From Patella vulgata (lineage: Eukaryota; Mollusca; Gastropoda; Patellidae): a DNA stretch of 64,000 nucleotides. The notes under the pieces were generated by a model that was not told where the DNA came from, ran no database searches, and saw only the letters and a program-made list of their open reading frames with translations. Positions 14,301 through 23,139 of the stretch are shown here, piece after piece. Position 1 is the stretch's first letter. Every line of letters begins with the position of its first letter. The translations under genes and the position numbers were made by a program. Location of the stretch: assembly GCF_932274485.2 (NCBI RefSeq), contig NC_065883.2:13204222-13268221 (forward strand). Reading direction: 5' to 3'.

Positions 14301-17300
14301 CTAATATCTTTTCTGGTTTAACACGTGTTAGTTCAACTTTCTCACCCTGAATCAACATTTCTCTGGAAAAAATAAAAATTTATAATCCTATTATGTTGTG
14401 GCATTGCTAATTACAAAGTAGCTGACTGGAAAAGATTGTTCGGACATTAAAATTACTTTCCTTATGTTATGAAACGTCCAGAAGTTGGACTGTACAAGGA
14501 GTTTTATTGTTACCAAAACCATCTCAACATCAAATTTTAGTACAAACTGCAATCAGACACTTAAAGATGCATTATATACGATTTAGATAAAGGGCTGACT
14601 ATTCTTGCTATAATAACTCGAAAATAGATAATGTAAAATGAAAATATTAAAAATTTCATTCAAATTACTTCATTCTGAGCCAAGTTATTACTCTTTGTAG
14701 TTTTGACAAGATTTGTGCATTGTGGTAATCAGGAGACTGGTATATTCGAGACGTAGCCTGGCTTTCCCATTTTTAAAATAAAATTTTAAATGGCGAACCG
14801 TCCTAATCTAGTTAAAATCTCGAGTATCCGATGCCATCGGGAGTTGATTATTGTCTTGTTTTGTTAATAAATGGCTAGTTAATAGTTTATATAACATTTC
14901 AGACCTAAAGAAAGATCTGTAATAGCTCTTGCATAATGTTTGTTTAAAGTTAGTTTTCCCCACTATTATGAACGGTCATTGTTTATTTTCAAAATTAGTC
15001 TAGAAGTTGTACTGTGCAAAGTGTGTTACTGTAACTAAAACCATCTCAACATCCGATATTAATACAAACCATAATCTGACATTAATATGACTCAAAATTA
15101 TGGCTTTAATTTGATATATGTCGATTTGTTCTTGTCAAGGGATAATCTATCTTCGTTCAAAATTTTACTTCTACTGTTGATTTATATAATCGATTATATT
15201 GTCCTGTGTCGAACAAACATGGGCCAAGAACCATGACGTCATCGCAGCCATCTTGAAATTGTTAAGTCCACCAATCGATGCACACTTGTCCAAGAAACAA
15301 GTTTTCCAACTTTCATGTCTAAATTGGGGGGTGGGGGGGGACTTTTTTCGAAGAGTCGCCCCCGAGAAGAACAAGATGAGTAACACCTTTCCTGGTACAA
15401 AAATGAAAATAAAATGGCTGCTTTATATAAATGAGTAGGACTATTTGGGGGAAATACATGTACTTACTCTAACCTTAACCCTTTTTAGAAGACTGAACTT
15501 GGATTCAGGTTTAGGGTCAGCCGGTCAGGGTAAGGGTTAGTATATTCCCCCAAATACTCATTTATATAAAGCGGCCATTGTGGAATCCGGACTGAGGGCC
15601 TGACAAGTACAGCTGTTTAGTCCTTCGGATGGGACTAAAAACCGAGGCCCCGTGTACACATTGGCGTGCACGTAAAAGATCCCTTGACAGTAGGAATTCG
15701 ATATAAGAATAGGCCGTAGTGCCGCTGCCCGGGAAAAATTTCCCTCATAGCACACTGTATGGCGTAATGCCCGTCTTCATTAGCCCAGTTCGGAGTAGAA
15801 CAGAAGGACGTTAAACCCCATTTCATTTCATTTCCCGAACCTCTCCAACCGGCCTTCAATTTGGATTTCTAAACAATATCAGTTTAACTTGAAGGCACAG
15901 TGTGTAAATAATAACTTTATTTATACCAGGAACAATAACATATAATTTGAATATAATCATACAATACTGGTACGGCTCATAACTAAATTCCGTCTTCATT
16001 AGCACAGTCGGAGCAGAGCAGTAGGACGTTAAATAAACCCCATTTCATTTATTTCATAACTAAAGGCTAGACCATAGGATACACTCCGTTTCACTCAGTC
16101 TGTCTATGGCAAAACTTATCCATTTGTAATTACATTGAAGCAGGGGATTCGGAATCAACTTTATCAGATGGCATAATTAATACCTTCACACACAGAAGGG
16201 TTGAACTTGGGTCTAATTAACATCACATGTTGACAGTCCAGGATAAGTATACATCAAACAGCTTATGTGTCATCACATGTGACTGGTATTGTATGACACG
16301 CACTTGATACCGTTCTCAAGATTGTAATTCAATATATATATTGTCAAGATTGTATTCAGTATATATATTGCTATAATTGACCCGAGTGTAGTCTAAAGGA
16401 CTTATCCCATCACTAATCGGAACAACACAACACATTAACAAATTCAACACTTTATTTTGACATAAATCGATAAGAATCGGGTCCTTTTAAATAAATCTAG
16501 AATGGTATTCTTAAAGATGTGAAGAGGAATGAAATGAGGTTTAAATAACGTCCTACTGTTCTGCACCGACTGGGCTAAGGATGACAGACTCTCTTGAAGA
16601 TGTATTGGTACATGACAAGATTAGATTGTATTCAAAATTGAAAGTAAATCTGTCAAGCCATCGTCCAGATATTTTTGCTTTACATTTACGAGCAGTACGA
16701 TTTTTATTGTATACTACTAGTGGTGTACCCGGTGTTGCAATGGTAGAGCCCCGAACCGGAAGTGGTAGTGGAACCCTACCATGCATATGTCACTCCCCGG
16801 CTCGAGCTGCCCAATATCTGGCCCAAAACACTCCCCAACACCCACCCCCCCTTTATACCCCAAATTACAGCCCGGGGCAACCCTAGTGTAGTCATCAACC
16901 CCGAACAAACGAAAATAAAACATATGTGGACCCAAAACATTTTGTTTTGACGTGTTGGCTATGTCTACGCGGTGGCAATGTTGAAACATGTAGTTTACGT
17001 GACATATGTCAAAGACAGCACTTACAGTCATTCTAAAACAAATTTCTTTACCAGTCATTCCCTATTGATTTCCACAACAGTTCCAGAAATAGAAAGCCAG
17101 TTAAGCCAAGCAGCGATTGAGTTAGCAGGAAATCAATGATTTCTTTTAGAAGTGAATAAAACCCGACTGTAAAATCTGAATACCAATACAGTGTTACACT
17201 AGTCCATTAATTCCAGGAATTATACTAAGGGCTGCGAAATTAATTCCAAAATGGCACATTTGAGAGATCAAGAAAAGGACACAGATCGAACTGTTTTGAC

Positions 17301-20300
17301 TACCAGCCCCAGCCCCCCTTTCCCCCTGCCTCCCTGGCACCACCACCCCCACCCCTCCCCCGACAACCGAAACTCGAAAGAAGGCCATATTTTGATTGTC
17401 ACATTTTACCCAAATATTTTGCCGTGTCTTCGTCAACCATCTGTGTGGCACTTTAAATTTTATCCCTTTACGAGCGAAGCAAACATTTCTTCAGATTGTG
17501 CTGGTACACAAAAACCAATTCAGTACGCACATCTCATGACATATATTTTTGTTTCCGTGAAACCATATTATATTAGTTCGCTTCGTCATCGTAGTTATTA
17601 ACTAATAACGTTATGGCAGATATTTACATGTTGTCATGTGACATGATAATTAGGCCAACTATATAGTATACATATACCGGATATATTAAAAACCCTATAT
17701 ACTAGTATAATATATAATTGATTTGAACTAAACAGCATGTTATTAAAAAAATATTAGTGCATTTAACACTAAGATTGTCATTTTACTGTTTATTGGTTGT
17801 TGACAAGTAAACTGGTCTAGTAACGCACGTTTGTTTTTTTTTATCGTTTCTTTTAGTATTGTCAATAGGGTTTTTTTGCTCGGGGGTTGGGGAGGTGGTG
17901 GGGGTCTCCCTCTCTTGCTCTCTCCCTAGCTACGCCACACCCAGATTTCGATTAAAAATTCCAATTTTATCAATTATGATTGTATAATGAATATACAATA
18001 GTAGGTTACTAAATGCATCGCCATTTCCGTATTTTTTAAAATAAATATTATTTGCTATTTCCTGTCTGTATATCGTACGACTAGGATTCATATATAATTA
18101 GCTGTCTAAATCGTTATAAAGCTGATCCTACACCCACGATAGTAAAGGTCCAATATAAACTTATCATCTTCAAAAACACAAGGTACAATTTTATGGATAC
18201 ACAATTACTGAGTTTAATACTAAGCGATGTTTCGACGAGGATACTCTCGTCTCTTTATCAAGCAAATGATACAGGTATGTGAATAGTAGGCAAATATATA
18301 CAGAATATGCAACAACGATAAGAATCAAATACAATTAAATCTTAACACCTTTGATTAAGATTTAATTGTATTTGATTGTTATCTTTGTACCTTGTGTTAA
18401 TATGTTCAATTACTAAATGCCAATCAAAGAAGACATCTTCAAAAAGACAAATAATTCTACGGTTAGTAAACAACTTCCGCTTAACCTCTCGTATAAAAAT
18501 GAAAGCATATCTCGATCATGGTCGATCTTTAATCGAAATTCAGATCAACCAATTCAACACTTTATTTTGACCCAAATTATTATTTGCTTGGTGAATACGA
18601 GAATATCCTCGCTGTAACGTTGTATAATAATATTAAGTAAAACTTGTGTAGAATCCGCGTCCAACAGGAATATGAAAACAATGGATCGAGGAATCCGATA
18701 CGGAAATGTTCTTGACTAGATAAATATTATAGTAGATAAACAAAACAGACATTAACACTGTATGAAAACAATGTTAGTGTCTCTTTTGTTTATCTACTAC
18801 ATGTATAATAATAAGCTCAGTAATTGAAATGAAATGAAATGGAGTTTAACGTCCTACTGTTCTGCTCCGACTGGACTAATGAAGATGGGCTTACGCCATA
18901 CAGTATTTAAGGAAAGAAAATTTTGTCCGGACAGTCGCGCTATGGCCTATTCTTATATCGAATTCCAACTGCCAAGGGATCCCTTACGTGCACGTCAATG
19001 TGTACACGAGACCTCGGTTTTTTTTGCCCCATCCGAACGAGAAACCTGTATAGCACCACTAACAAGGAGAAACCAAGCCTGAAAATACTGATGAACTTTC
19101 TCGGCCAACACCGGGAGCGAAACCAATTAAAAAACCAAAATCGAAATACTAATGCTATATAATCTCCCGGCTTGGATTAAATCGGATTCAAAACTATATC
19201 AAATCTCTCACTGCTTAATCGACGCTAATATGTCAAACTGATTATTTAACATTTAACTATGAAACCAAAATCGATAAACTAACGCTATATAATATACCGG
19301 CTTGGATTAAATCGGATTCAAAACCGGCCTACCAATAAATTTTCGCAGACAACAAAATGGCGATGGGCTTATTCCATAGAGAAGCAGTATAGATCAATTA
19401 AACTGCAATTCCGCATATCTTTGTAAATATTGAACGGGATTGAACCATTGATGGACTGATAGTCCTATTAGAGATTCATCTTTATCAAAATTGTAGTTTG
19501 CACGTGTGTTCTAAAGCGCTCAATCTGATTAAAATACAGATCTATATTTCGTTTCGTTTTTTTTTATACTTTCGATGGCCTACAAGTAGTATAAAGACAA
19601 GTAAAACGAAATTTTGAACTATAAAAACGAAACGAAATTGTAAAGCGCTAAAATGGCACATCGGGATTTAATGTTTCTGTATTTACGAGGTATTCATTAT
19701 TCGTATACACTGTGGTTATATTTTTCTCTATTTAGTACATGCAGGTATTTAATTTAAAGTAAACCAGAAAACACCCTGTGAAATCTTATTGAAAAGTTAC
19801 AGTAAATAAACATAATGATTGTATAACAAGTGTTTGAGCTGATTTTTTTTAGTTTAAAGTACTTCCTTGTGTATATAGCATTAAATCTACATCAATAAAT
19901 ATGTTATTGTATCATGATGAAGGACGCAAGAACTACATCGAAGTATTAATACAAACGTCTAGAACGTCAACTAGGAGTTCTTAACTTTAGTGGAAACCAA
20001 CTCCTTATTAAGGCAAGGTCTCACTATACCAGAGGGCCCCGGGAGCGATCCCGGTGTTGGCCGAGAAAGATCCTCAGGATTTTCCAACATGTTTGTCCCT
20101 TGCCAGTGGTACAGGACGGGGGACCTGGCACGGACATGGTGTCTGGTCGTTCGGATGGGACAAAATAAATATCTGTATTCATTAGCCCGGTTGGTGCAGA
20201 ACAGTAGTAAGGGAATGGGGGCTGTAAGCGGACGGGAATGCAAGGGTGACAAGGAAAGTGTTACACCTAATCGATCACACACTAAGGTGCACGTAAAAGA

Positions 20301-23139
20301 ATCAGATGGTCATAGCGATAATAACCGCGTGTTAGTCTCAAAATTACTAATCCTGTGGTTTTCTATATTTATGCTCCTTGAGTTAGATCTATTTGATAAG
20401 GCCAACTTTAAGTTTTGTCAAAGGTCACGAGATCTAAACAGGGCTAGCGCTAATCCCAACCCAAACCCTAACCCTGGACCTAGCCCTTACGCTTACCCTA
20501 ACCCTAACCTACAATCTCGCCAACAATCATGTGCCCTAACTTTATTTACATCTCAGCTACCTTGACGAAAACTGTGTTGGCCTTAATAAATAGATCTCGC
20601 CATGCTCCCTGTGCCTACTATTAAAATCCATCACGATGTACTACACATGATGTAATGTCGTTCGTCTCAAGAGAAATGCTTCACCCGTCGTCAACGTGTG
20701 AAAAGTACAATGAGAACACGGCTCAGTATTTTACTCATATGACAATTTATTGTGAAGATGAAGATATTCATAAAGATAGTATACAGCTTTTAAAAAAAAA
20801 GTTATTCAAGTCTTAAGAAAAGATTAGATTTATTTACATTTGACATTGATTTTATCCGAACTCGTCCTTTTAATAAATTATACCTTCAATAGATGAACTA
20901 CCTTGATCGTATAAATAAAAACAAATTATAGGAAATGATAAACAAGTTGTCCTGTTAATTGAGGCTGAACCATTTATTTTATTATACAGGTAACTAAATA
21001 AAACTCATCATGTGGCCACACTGACTCACCTCGTTAATATTGCTTTATATTGACGTATTTCAACAGTTTTTAACATCGTGACGTAAGCAATTCAAAAATA
21101 TTCACGTTAATAACAATAAATGAAATGTAATGGGGTTTAACGTCCTACTGCTCCGAACTGGGTTAATGAAGACGGGGATACGCCATAATAAGCTCAGTAA
21201 TTAAAATGTAATGAAATAAAATGGGGCTTAACATCCTACTGTTGTGCTCCGACTGGACTAATGAAGACGGACATACGCCATACAGTGTGCTATGAAGGAA
21301 ATTTTGCCCGGACAGCGGCGCTAAGGCCTACTCTTATAGCGAATTCTAACTGCCAAGGGATCTTTTACGTGCAAGCCAATGTGTACAGGGGACCTCGGTT
21401 TTTCGTCTCACCCGAACTCCAGACTAGCGAGCCAGCGTCTTACTCACTTAGCCACCGTGACCACGTTAAAAATAATAAATAAATAAACAAACGCATAAAA
21501 TACGTTTTATGGAACTAGTTTCTTTAATTTGAAAATTCGTCACCTTTCAACCTTCATACAGAGGTCGTTCTCAAGCAGTTTGTCATTCTCTTTTCTCAAT
21601 GAGAACGGCTTCCTTATAAAGACTGAAACAAAATGAAATACAGGGGGTTTAACGTCCTACTTTTCTGCACGTATAAAAGATTGAAACGTGGTACATTTTC
21701 AAATGGCGGTGTCATAAAACAATTTTTGTCAACTATTCAGTTTCTAAATGACATTCAGTTTTTATTTTTCAAATTAATTCTTTTTCAATTATGATTAAGT
21801 ATAATCACCAATACTACTTAATTTCCTTGTTTGTAACTTGTACATTGAACGATATTTGATACGAACTGCCCTATCTAATGTTACGCGTATGATGTGAATT
21901 ACTCCTTCGAGCAGATATATATAAGGCGTTTAGTATTTAACAATATTTTCCTCGCGGCAAAATTTGTTTTATTTTCTTGTAGGAAACATAAAACTATAAT
22001 CATAAGATAAGACTTATAAATATATCCGTCAAGTGGTCTACAAAAGTAAATAAAACACTGACTGAGACATGTCGAGTATCAGGTAGGCTGACAAAATTAT
22101 TCATGTATACTAAACCTAGACTGTAAGTTCCGCAATGAAGGCTGAGGAGAAAGGATGTCTTGACGTTAAAACATTTTTAAATAGAGAATGAGAGAGATAA
22201 CTGGGGTTTAACGTCAACTCGACACAAACTAGGTCATTTCGGGCCTAACATACGGTTCAATTTCATTTCATTAATTCGCTTGGCGTAGGGGTCTTTAGCA
22301 GTGAGAGGAAACCGTAGCACCCGGAGAAAACCCACGAAGATGATCCTACTCCTTGGCACGTACAAGCGAGGAATCGAAACCACGCCACTTGACTCAATGC
22401 CAATGGCAGACCACTACCACCCCACAGACACCTAAATATTTAAAGGAGGAAACCTAATTATTTTGATTTAGGTCCAAAATAAAGTATTAAATTGGTTTCA
22501 TCTGATGTAATTTGTTATTTTGATTACTGATGGGTCACGTTCTACACGACTGAACTTTTGTTTTGAAAATGTTAACTTGTTTACATTTAGTTGCATGTTT
22601 GGGTTTATGTGTCGACAGTGAAACATTGGCTTTATCTACATAGACGTATAATTTCAAACACATTGTCATCCTATAAAAAAAATCAACCTATATATAAAAT
22701 CCAATAAAATCGACAAGTTTATTTTCAACCTGAATCAACAGGGGCCTACTCATTTCAAATATGTGATGATCGTACAAATTTTACACAAAGGTACCCCGTC
22801 CCCACCTTCGCGCCCCTTACAGCTCATTGTAGATAATTAATTAATAATGCCAATGTTGGAGTCCAATAAAAGACATCTCTAAAATATTAATACAATTCTT
22901 AAAGATGTCATTTACTTTTGTGAAAACCCCCAACCCAAAACCGTTTTAAAAGTAAATTGGTTTAATTACCTCAGTGTTAATTCTGGACGAATCGTAACAG
23001 TTACATCATAAGCTGTATTAGTGTTGAATTTCACCGTGTTACATCTAGAAAATCTCTGGCCGTCTTGCTTGTGTACCACAGGATCCTCGGTGTTATGTTT
23101 CTTTAACCCAAGGGTGATTTTAAAAGCGTTGTTCTCCAT
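5175..23139 (-). CDS. CNRIP1: CNRIP1 orthologue, three coding exons (join 22970-23139, 14206-14362, 5175-5327)
   Basis: CB1 cannabinoid receptor-interacting protein 1 is a small cytosolic protein known in vertebrates to bind the C-terminal tail of the CB1 receptor; most invertebrates lack CB1, so its role here is probably different. Joining the exons gives 480 bases, 159 residues plus stop, against 164 in human. Recognisable blocks are KQDGQRF with NTVKFNT (human KVDGQRF, RTIKLLT), KSGSRKDLNI (KSGERQPIQI), and QCKFYEDSENQHCKWGQPL with IEYDC (QVKFYNYHKRDHCQWGSPF, IEYEC). Introns are 8.6 kb (phase 2) and 8.9 kb (phase 0), all GT-AG with a GTAATT donor twice, and both are packed with SINEs and MITEs. 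The start has a purine at -3 and G at +4. The stretch before QCKFYE is about four residues shorter than in human. Family assignment is firm; function is inferred. Confidence 0.93.
5405..5696 (+). mobile_element. SINE-A, full length, with target duplication
   Basis: Reference-quality copy: A box TGGCTGAATGGTTAGC, B-box region GGTTTCGAATTCCC, centre TGGGTTTTCTCCGGGCCCTC, GCGAATTATGGAAATAAAATT, then GACGTTAAACCCCATTTC and (TC)n. Flanked by AATCTGATT at 5396-5404 and 5697-5705, a 9-bp duplication. The target is the end of a Mutator-like MITE. Confidence 0.93.
5697..5764. mobile_element. Minimal Mutator-like MITE, 68 bp
   Basis: Only the two ends remain: AATCTGATTAAAACGAAATT at the left and GTTTTAATCAGAT at the right. 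Same family as 37289, 37890, 56381 and 60916. Confidence 0.7.
5770..7735. other. CNRIP1 intron 2 sequence without recognised elements
   Basis: AT-rich. Short open frames at 5791-6078 and 6266-6523 have no recognisable domain and no splice support. Confidence 0.4.
7738..7798 (+). mobile_element. SINE-B 3' fragment
   Basis: CCGTCTTTATTAGCCTAGTC to the CATTTCATTTC tail; GACGTT is mutated to GATGTT. Confidence 0.8.
8009..8196 (+). mobile_element. SINE-A, internally deleted
   Basis: The head GGATGGCCGAATGATTAGCG and the centre are present. Part of the anticodon/B-box region and the segment before the 3' end are missing, and the tail is a C run followed by TCTCTC. Confidence 0.85.
8200..8750. other. 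Non-coding intron sequence
   Basis: A 15-bp ATGAAATGAAATG SINE-B tail remnant lies near 8490; nothing else recognised. Confidence 0.4.
8753..9066 (+). mobile_element. SINE-B lacking most of the tRNA head
   Basis: Starts at the B box (TCGATCCCTGCATTGGCCGA), then GTTCATCCAGATTTTCCGGC, GTCGTTCGGATGG, the GCACGTA and CCCTTGACAGTTGGAATTCG blocks, and an (ATTTC)n tail. Confidence 0.9.
9441..9612 (-). mobile_element. SINE-B, internally deleted
   Basis: The tail ATGAAATGAAATGA jumps directly to the CAAGGGTCCTTTTACGC block, skipping the usual GCCC-block region, then runs to the head. Confidence 0.85.
9889..10772. mobile_element. Composite of hAT-like fragments with G-run termini
   Basis: Three similar termini are visible: CAGGGGCGGATCTAGGAATT at 9889, and on the minus strand CAGAGGCGGATCCAATTTTC from 10503 and CAGGCGCGGATCCAAGGAGG from 10772. 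Each is near a long G or C run. CAG-x-GGCGGATC ends are typical of hAT elements. No matching 8-bp duplication was found, so the unit is probably nested or truncated. No transposase frame is visible. Confidence 0.5.
11155..11782 (-). mobile_element. SINE-A carrying a 59-bp tandem expansion
   Basis: An (AG)n tail, CACAAACTAGATCATTTCGG and the centre lead into the array at 11308-11721, then the head side (GACTCAATGACAGAACTTAT) resumes. Confidence 0.9.
11308..11721. repeat. Seven copies of a 59-bp SINE-A-derived unit
   Basis: The unit runs GAGGTTGGACAAGCGACGCT to GGGAATCGAAACCCA. Copies differ at only a few bases; the first has one extra base. The junction joins AAACCCA before the unit with GAAACCCA at its end, a short homology already present in the parent SINE (AAAACCCACGAGG and GAATCGAAACCACG). 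Confidence 0.95.
11900..12139 (+). mobile_element. Old SINE-B with repeated tail
   Basis: Diverged: CCATGTACATGTTAAAGATC, GACAATTGGTAATCGG, TTCCCTCATAACACACTTCA. The 3' block TAGGACTTTAAA occurs twice around a second TTAGCCCAGTCGGGACAGAA block, suggesting an end-to-end insertion of a tail fragment. Confidence 0.75.
12394..12701. mobile_element. TTAA-bounded MITE, copy 1
   Basis: Ends TTAAAGATACATTATG and CATAATGTATGTTTAA, with internal ATTTCATTCAAATTAAT near the left. The TTAA borders suggest a TTAA- or TA-targeting DNA transposon; no transposase is present. Confidence 0.75.
13040..13415. mobile_element. TTAA-bounded MITE, copy 2
   Basis: TTAAAGATGGATTATGTAAG at the left, ACATAATGCATCTTTAA at the right, and AAATTACTTTATTCTGAACG inside; 376 bp. 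Confidence 0.8.
13688..13800. repeat. Two to three copies of a 56-bp repeat
   Basis: GATTTCCATAGAATAAATGA followed by ATTATTGGCGTCAACTTAA, with small differences. Confidence 0.75.
13846..14060 (-). mobile_element. SINE-A, 3' truncated
   Basis: ACGCAAACTAGGTCATTTGG, AGGAAACCGGAGGACCCGGA, GGGGAATCGAAACCACGCCA. The GTTAAACCCC end is absent. Confidence 0.88.
14099..14161 (-). mobile_element. SINE-B 3' fragment
   Basis: ATGAAATGAAATGGGGATTA through GGGCTAATGAAGACGG, 45 bases beyond the CNRIP1 exon 2 donor. Confidence 0.85.
14206..14362 (-). CDS. CNRIP1: CNRIP1 coding exon 2
   Basis: The acceptor is tttttccag just above 14362 and the donor is gaggtaatt at 14205. The 157 bases complete the split arginine codon and then encode 52 residues, including EMLIQGEKVEL, AEWTSTGFSSSKSGSR and ending FE. 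It aligns with the human segment around IGGVLVPLEL to KSGER. A SINE-B tail fragment lies only about 45 bases beyond the donor. Confidence 0.93.
14561..14946. mobile_element. TTAA-bounded MITE, copy 3
   Basis: TTAAAGATGCATTATATACG at the left and GCTCTTGCATAATGTTTGTTTAA-type right end; 386 bp, inside CNRIP1 intron 1. Confidence 0.8.
15413..15579. mobile_element. Fold-back element, 167 bp
   Basis: Outer arms AATGGCTGCTTTATATAAAT and ATTTATATAAAGCGGCCATT are complementary with one mismatch. Inner parts TTTGGGGGAAATAC and GTATATTCCCCCAAA, and CTAACCTTAACCCT and GGGTAAGGGTTAG, continue the pairing. Confidence 0.85.
15588..15834 (+). mobile_element. SINE-B, 5' truncated
   Basis: From GGACTGAGGGCCTGACAAGT to an (ATTTC)n tail; all middle blocks are present. 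Confidence 0.9.
15989..16057 (+). mobile_element. SINE-B 3' fragment
   Basis: CCGTCTTCATTAGCACAGTC to CATTTCATTTATTTC; four extra bases AAAT inside GTTAAACCCC. Confidence 0.8.
16060..18170. other. CNRIP1 intron 1 sequence, mostly unrecognised
   Basis: A SINE-B tail remnant lies at 16528-16586 (minus). A GC-rich island at 16725-16890 (TGTACCCGGTGTTGCAATGG, then C runs) looks like a separate insertion. C-rich runs occur at 17305-17360 and 17880-17930. No coding exon recognised. Confidence 0.4.
18175..18398. mobile_element. Fold-back element with GAAACATCG hairpin
   Basis: Terminal repeats AACACAAGGTAC and GTACCTTGTGTT. The left half carries a minus-strand hairpin GACGAGAGTATCCTCGTC followed by GAAACATCG; the right half holds a second hairpin, 18319-18383, with arms AATCAAATACAATTAAATCT. 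Confidence 0.8.
18731..18798. repeat. Hairpin with 26-bp arms
   Basis: AGTAGATAAACAAAACAGAC with ATTAACAC pairs with GTTAGTGTCTCTTTTGTTTA with TCTACT, around a 14-base loop. Confidence 0.85.
18826..19130 (-). mobile_element. SINE-B, lacking the outer tRNA head
   Basis: GAAATGAAATGAAATGGAGT tail, GTCCGGACAGTCGCGCTATG, then CGGCCAACACCGGGAGCGAA at the head side. Confidence 0.88.
19131..19325. repeat. Direct duplication of about 65 bp
   Basis: 19131-19195 and 19261-19325 share AAACCAAAATCGA, AACGCTATATAAT and CCGGCTTGGATTAAATCGGA. Confidence 0.85.
19521..19640. mobile_element. Mutator-like MITE, internally deleted, with 9-bp duplication
   Basis: Left end CAATCTGATTAAAATACAGA, then TACTTTCGATGGCCTACA and AGTAAAACGAAATTTTGAAC; the right end stops at ACGAAACGAAATTG. 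TAAAGCGCT flanks it at 19512-19520 and 19641-19649. Confidence 0.88.
20012..20212 (+). mobile_element. SINE-B, diverged subfamily, internally deleted
   Basis: GAGCGATCCCGGTGTTGGCC, GATTTTCCAACATG, GTCGTTCGGATGGGAC, then directly TTCATTAGCCCGGTTGGTGC. Confidence 0.8.
20397..20585. mobile_element. Fold-back element containing telomere-like repeats
   Basis: Terminal repeats TAAGGCCAACTTTAAG with TTTTGTCAAAGG, and on the other strand TAAGGCCAACACAGTTTTCG. The middle has degenerate CCCTAA/CCCAAA units (20455-20512). Related to 42167-42441 (shared CTCGCCAACAATCA / CTCGTCAACAATCA). Confidence 0.75.
20600..21115. other. CNRIP1 intron 1 sequence, nothing recognised
   Basis: AT-rich, no repeat or exon seen. 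Confidence 0.4.
21120..21464 (-). mobile_element. SINE-B, one copy plus a partial copy in front
   Basis: A tail fragment (21120-21190, ATGGGGTTTAACGTCCTACT) precedes a nearly full copy from 21209 (GGGCTTAACATCCTAC, GCCATACAGTGTGCTATGAA, GCGAGCCAGCGTCTTACTCA). Confidence 0.9.
22184..22425 (-). mobile_element. SINE-A, nearly full length
   Basis: GGGGTTTAACGTCAACTCGA, GGTCATTTCGGGCCTAACAT, CCCGGAGAAAACCCACGAAG, GCGAGGAATCGAAACCACGC. Fourteen or so bases around the first GGTTGGACAGG are missing. Confidence 0.9.
22970..23139 (-). CDS. CNRIP1: CNRIP1 coding exon 1
   Basis: Runs from ATG at 23139 down to CTG-AG followed by the donor gtaatt at 22969. It encodes 56 residues plus two bases of a split arginine codon: MENNAFKITLGLKKHN, then KQDGQRFSRCNTVKFNT and VTVTIRPELTL. 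The purine at -3 supports this start. Confidence 0.93.

Noticed and set aside
16581-16886. 101-codon frame ending in a proline-rich stretch
   Set aside because: Starts in a SINE-B remnant and continues through a GC-rich inserted fragment with C runs.
19990-20565. 191-codon open frame on the plus strand
   Set aside because: Composed of a SINE-B copy and the telomere-like fold-back (the NPNPNPNP stretch comes from CCCTAACCC-type repeats).
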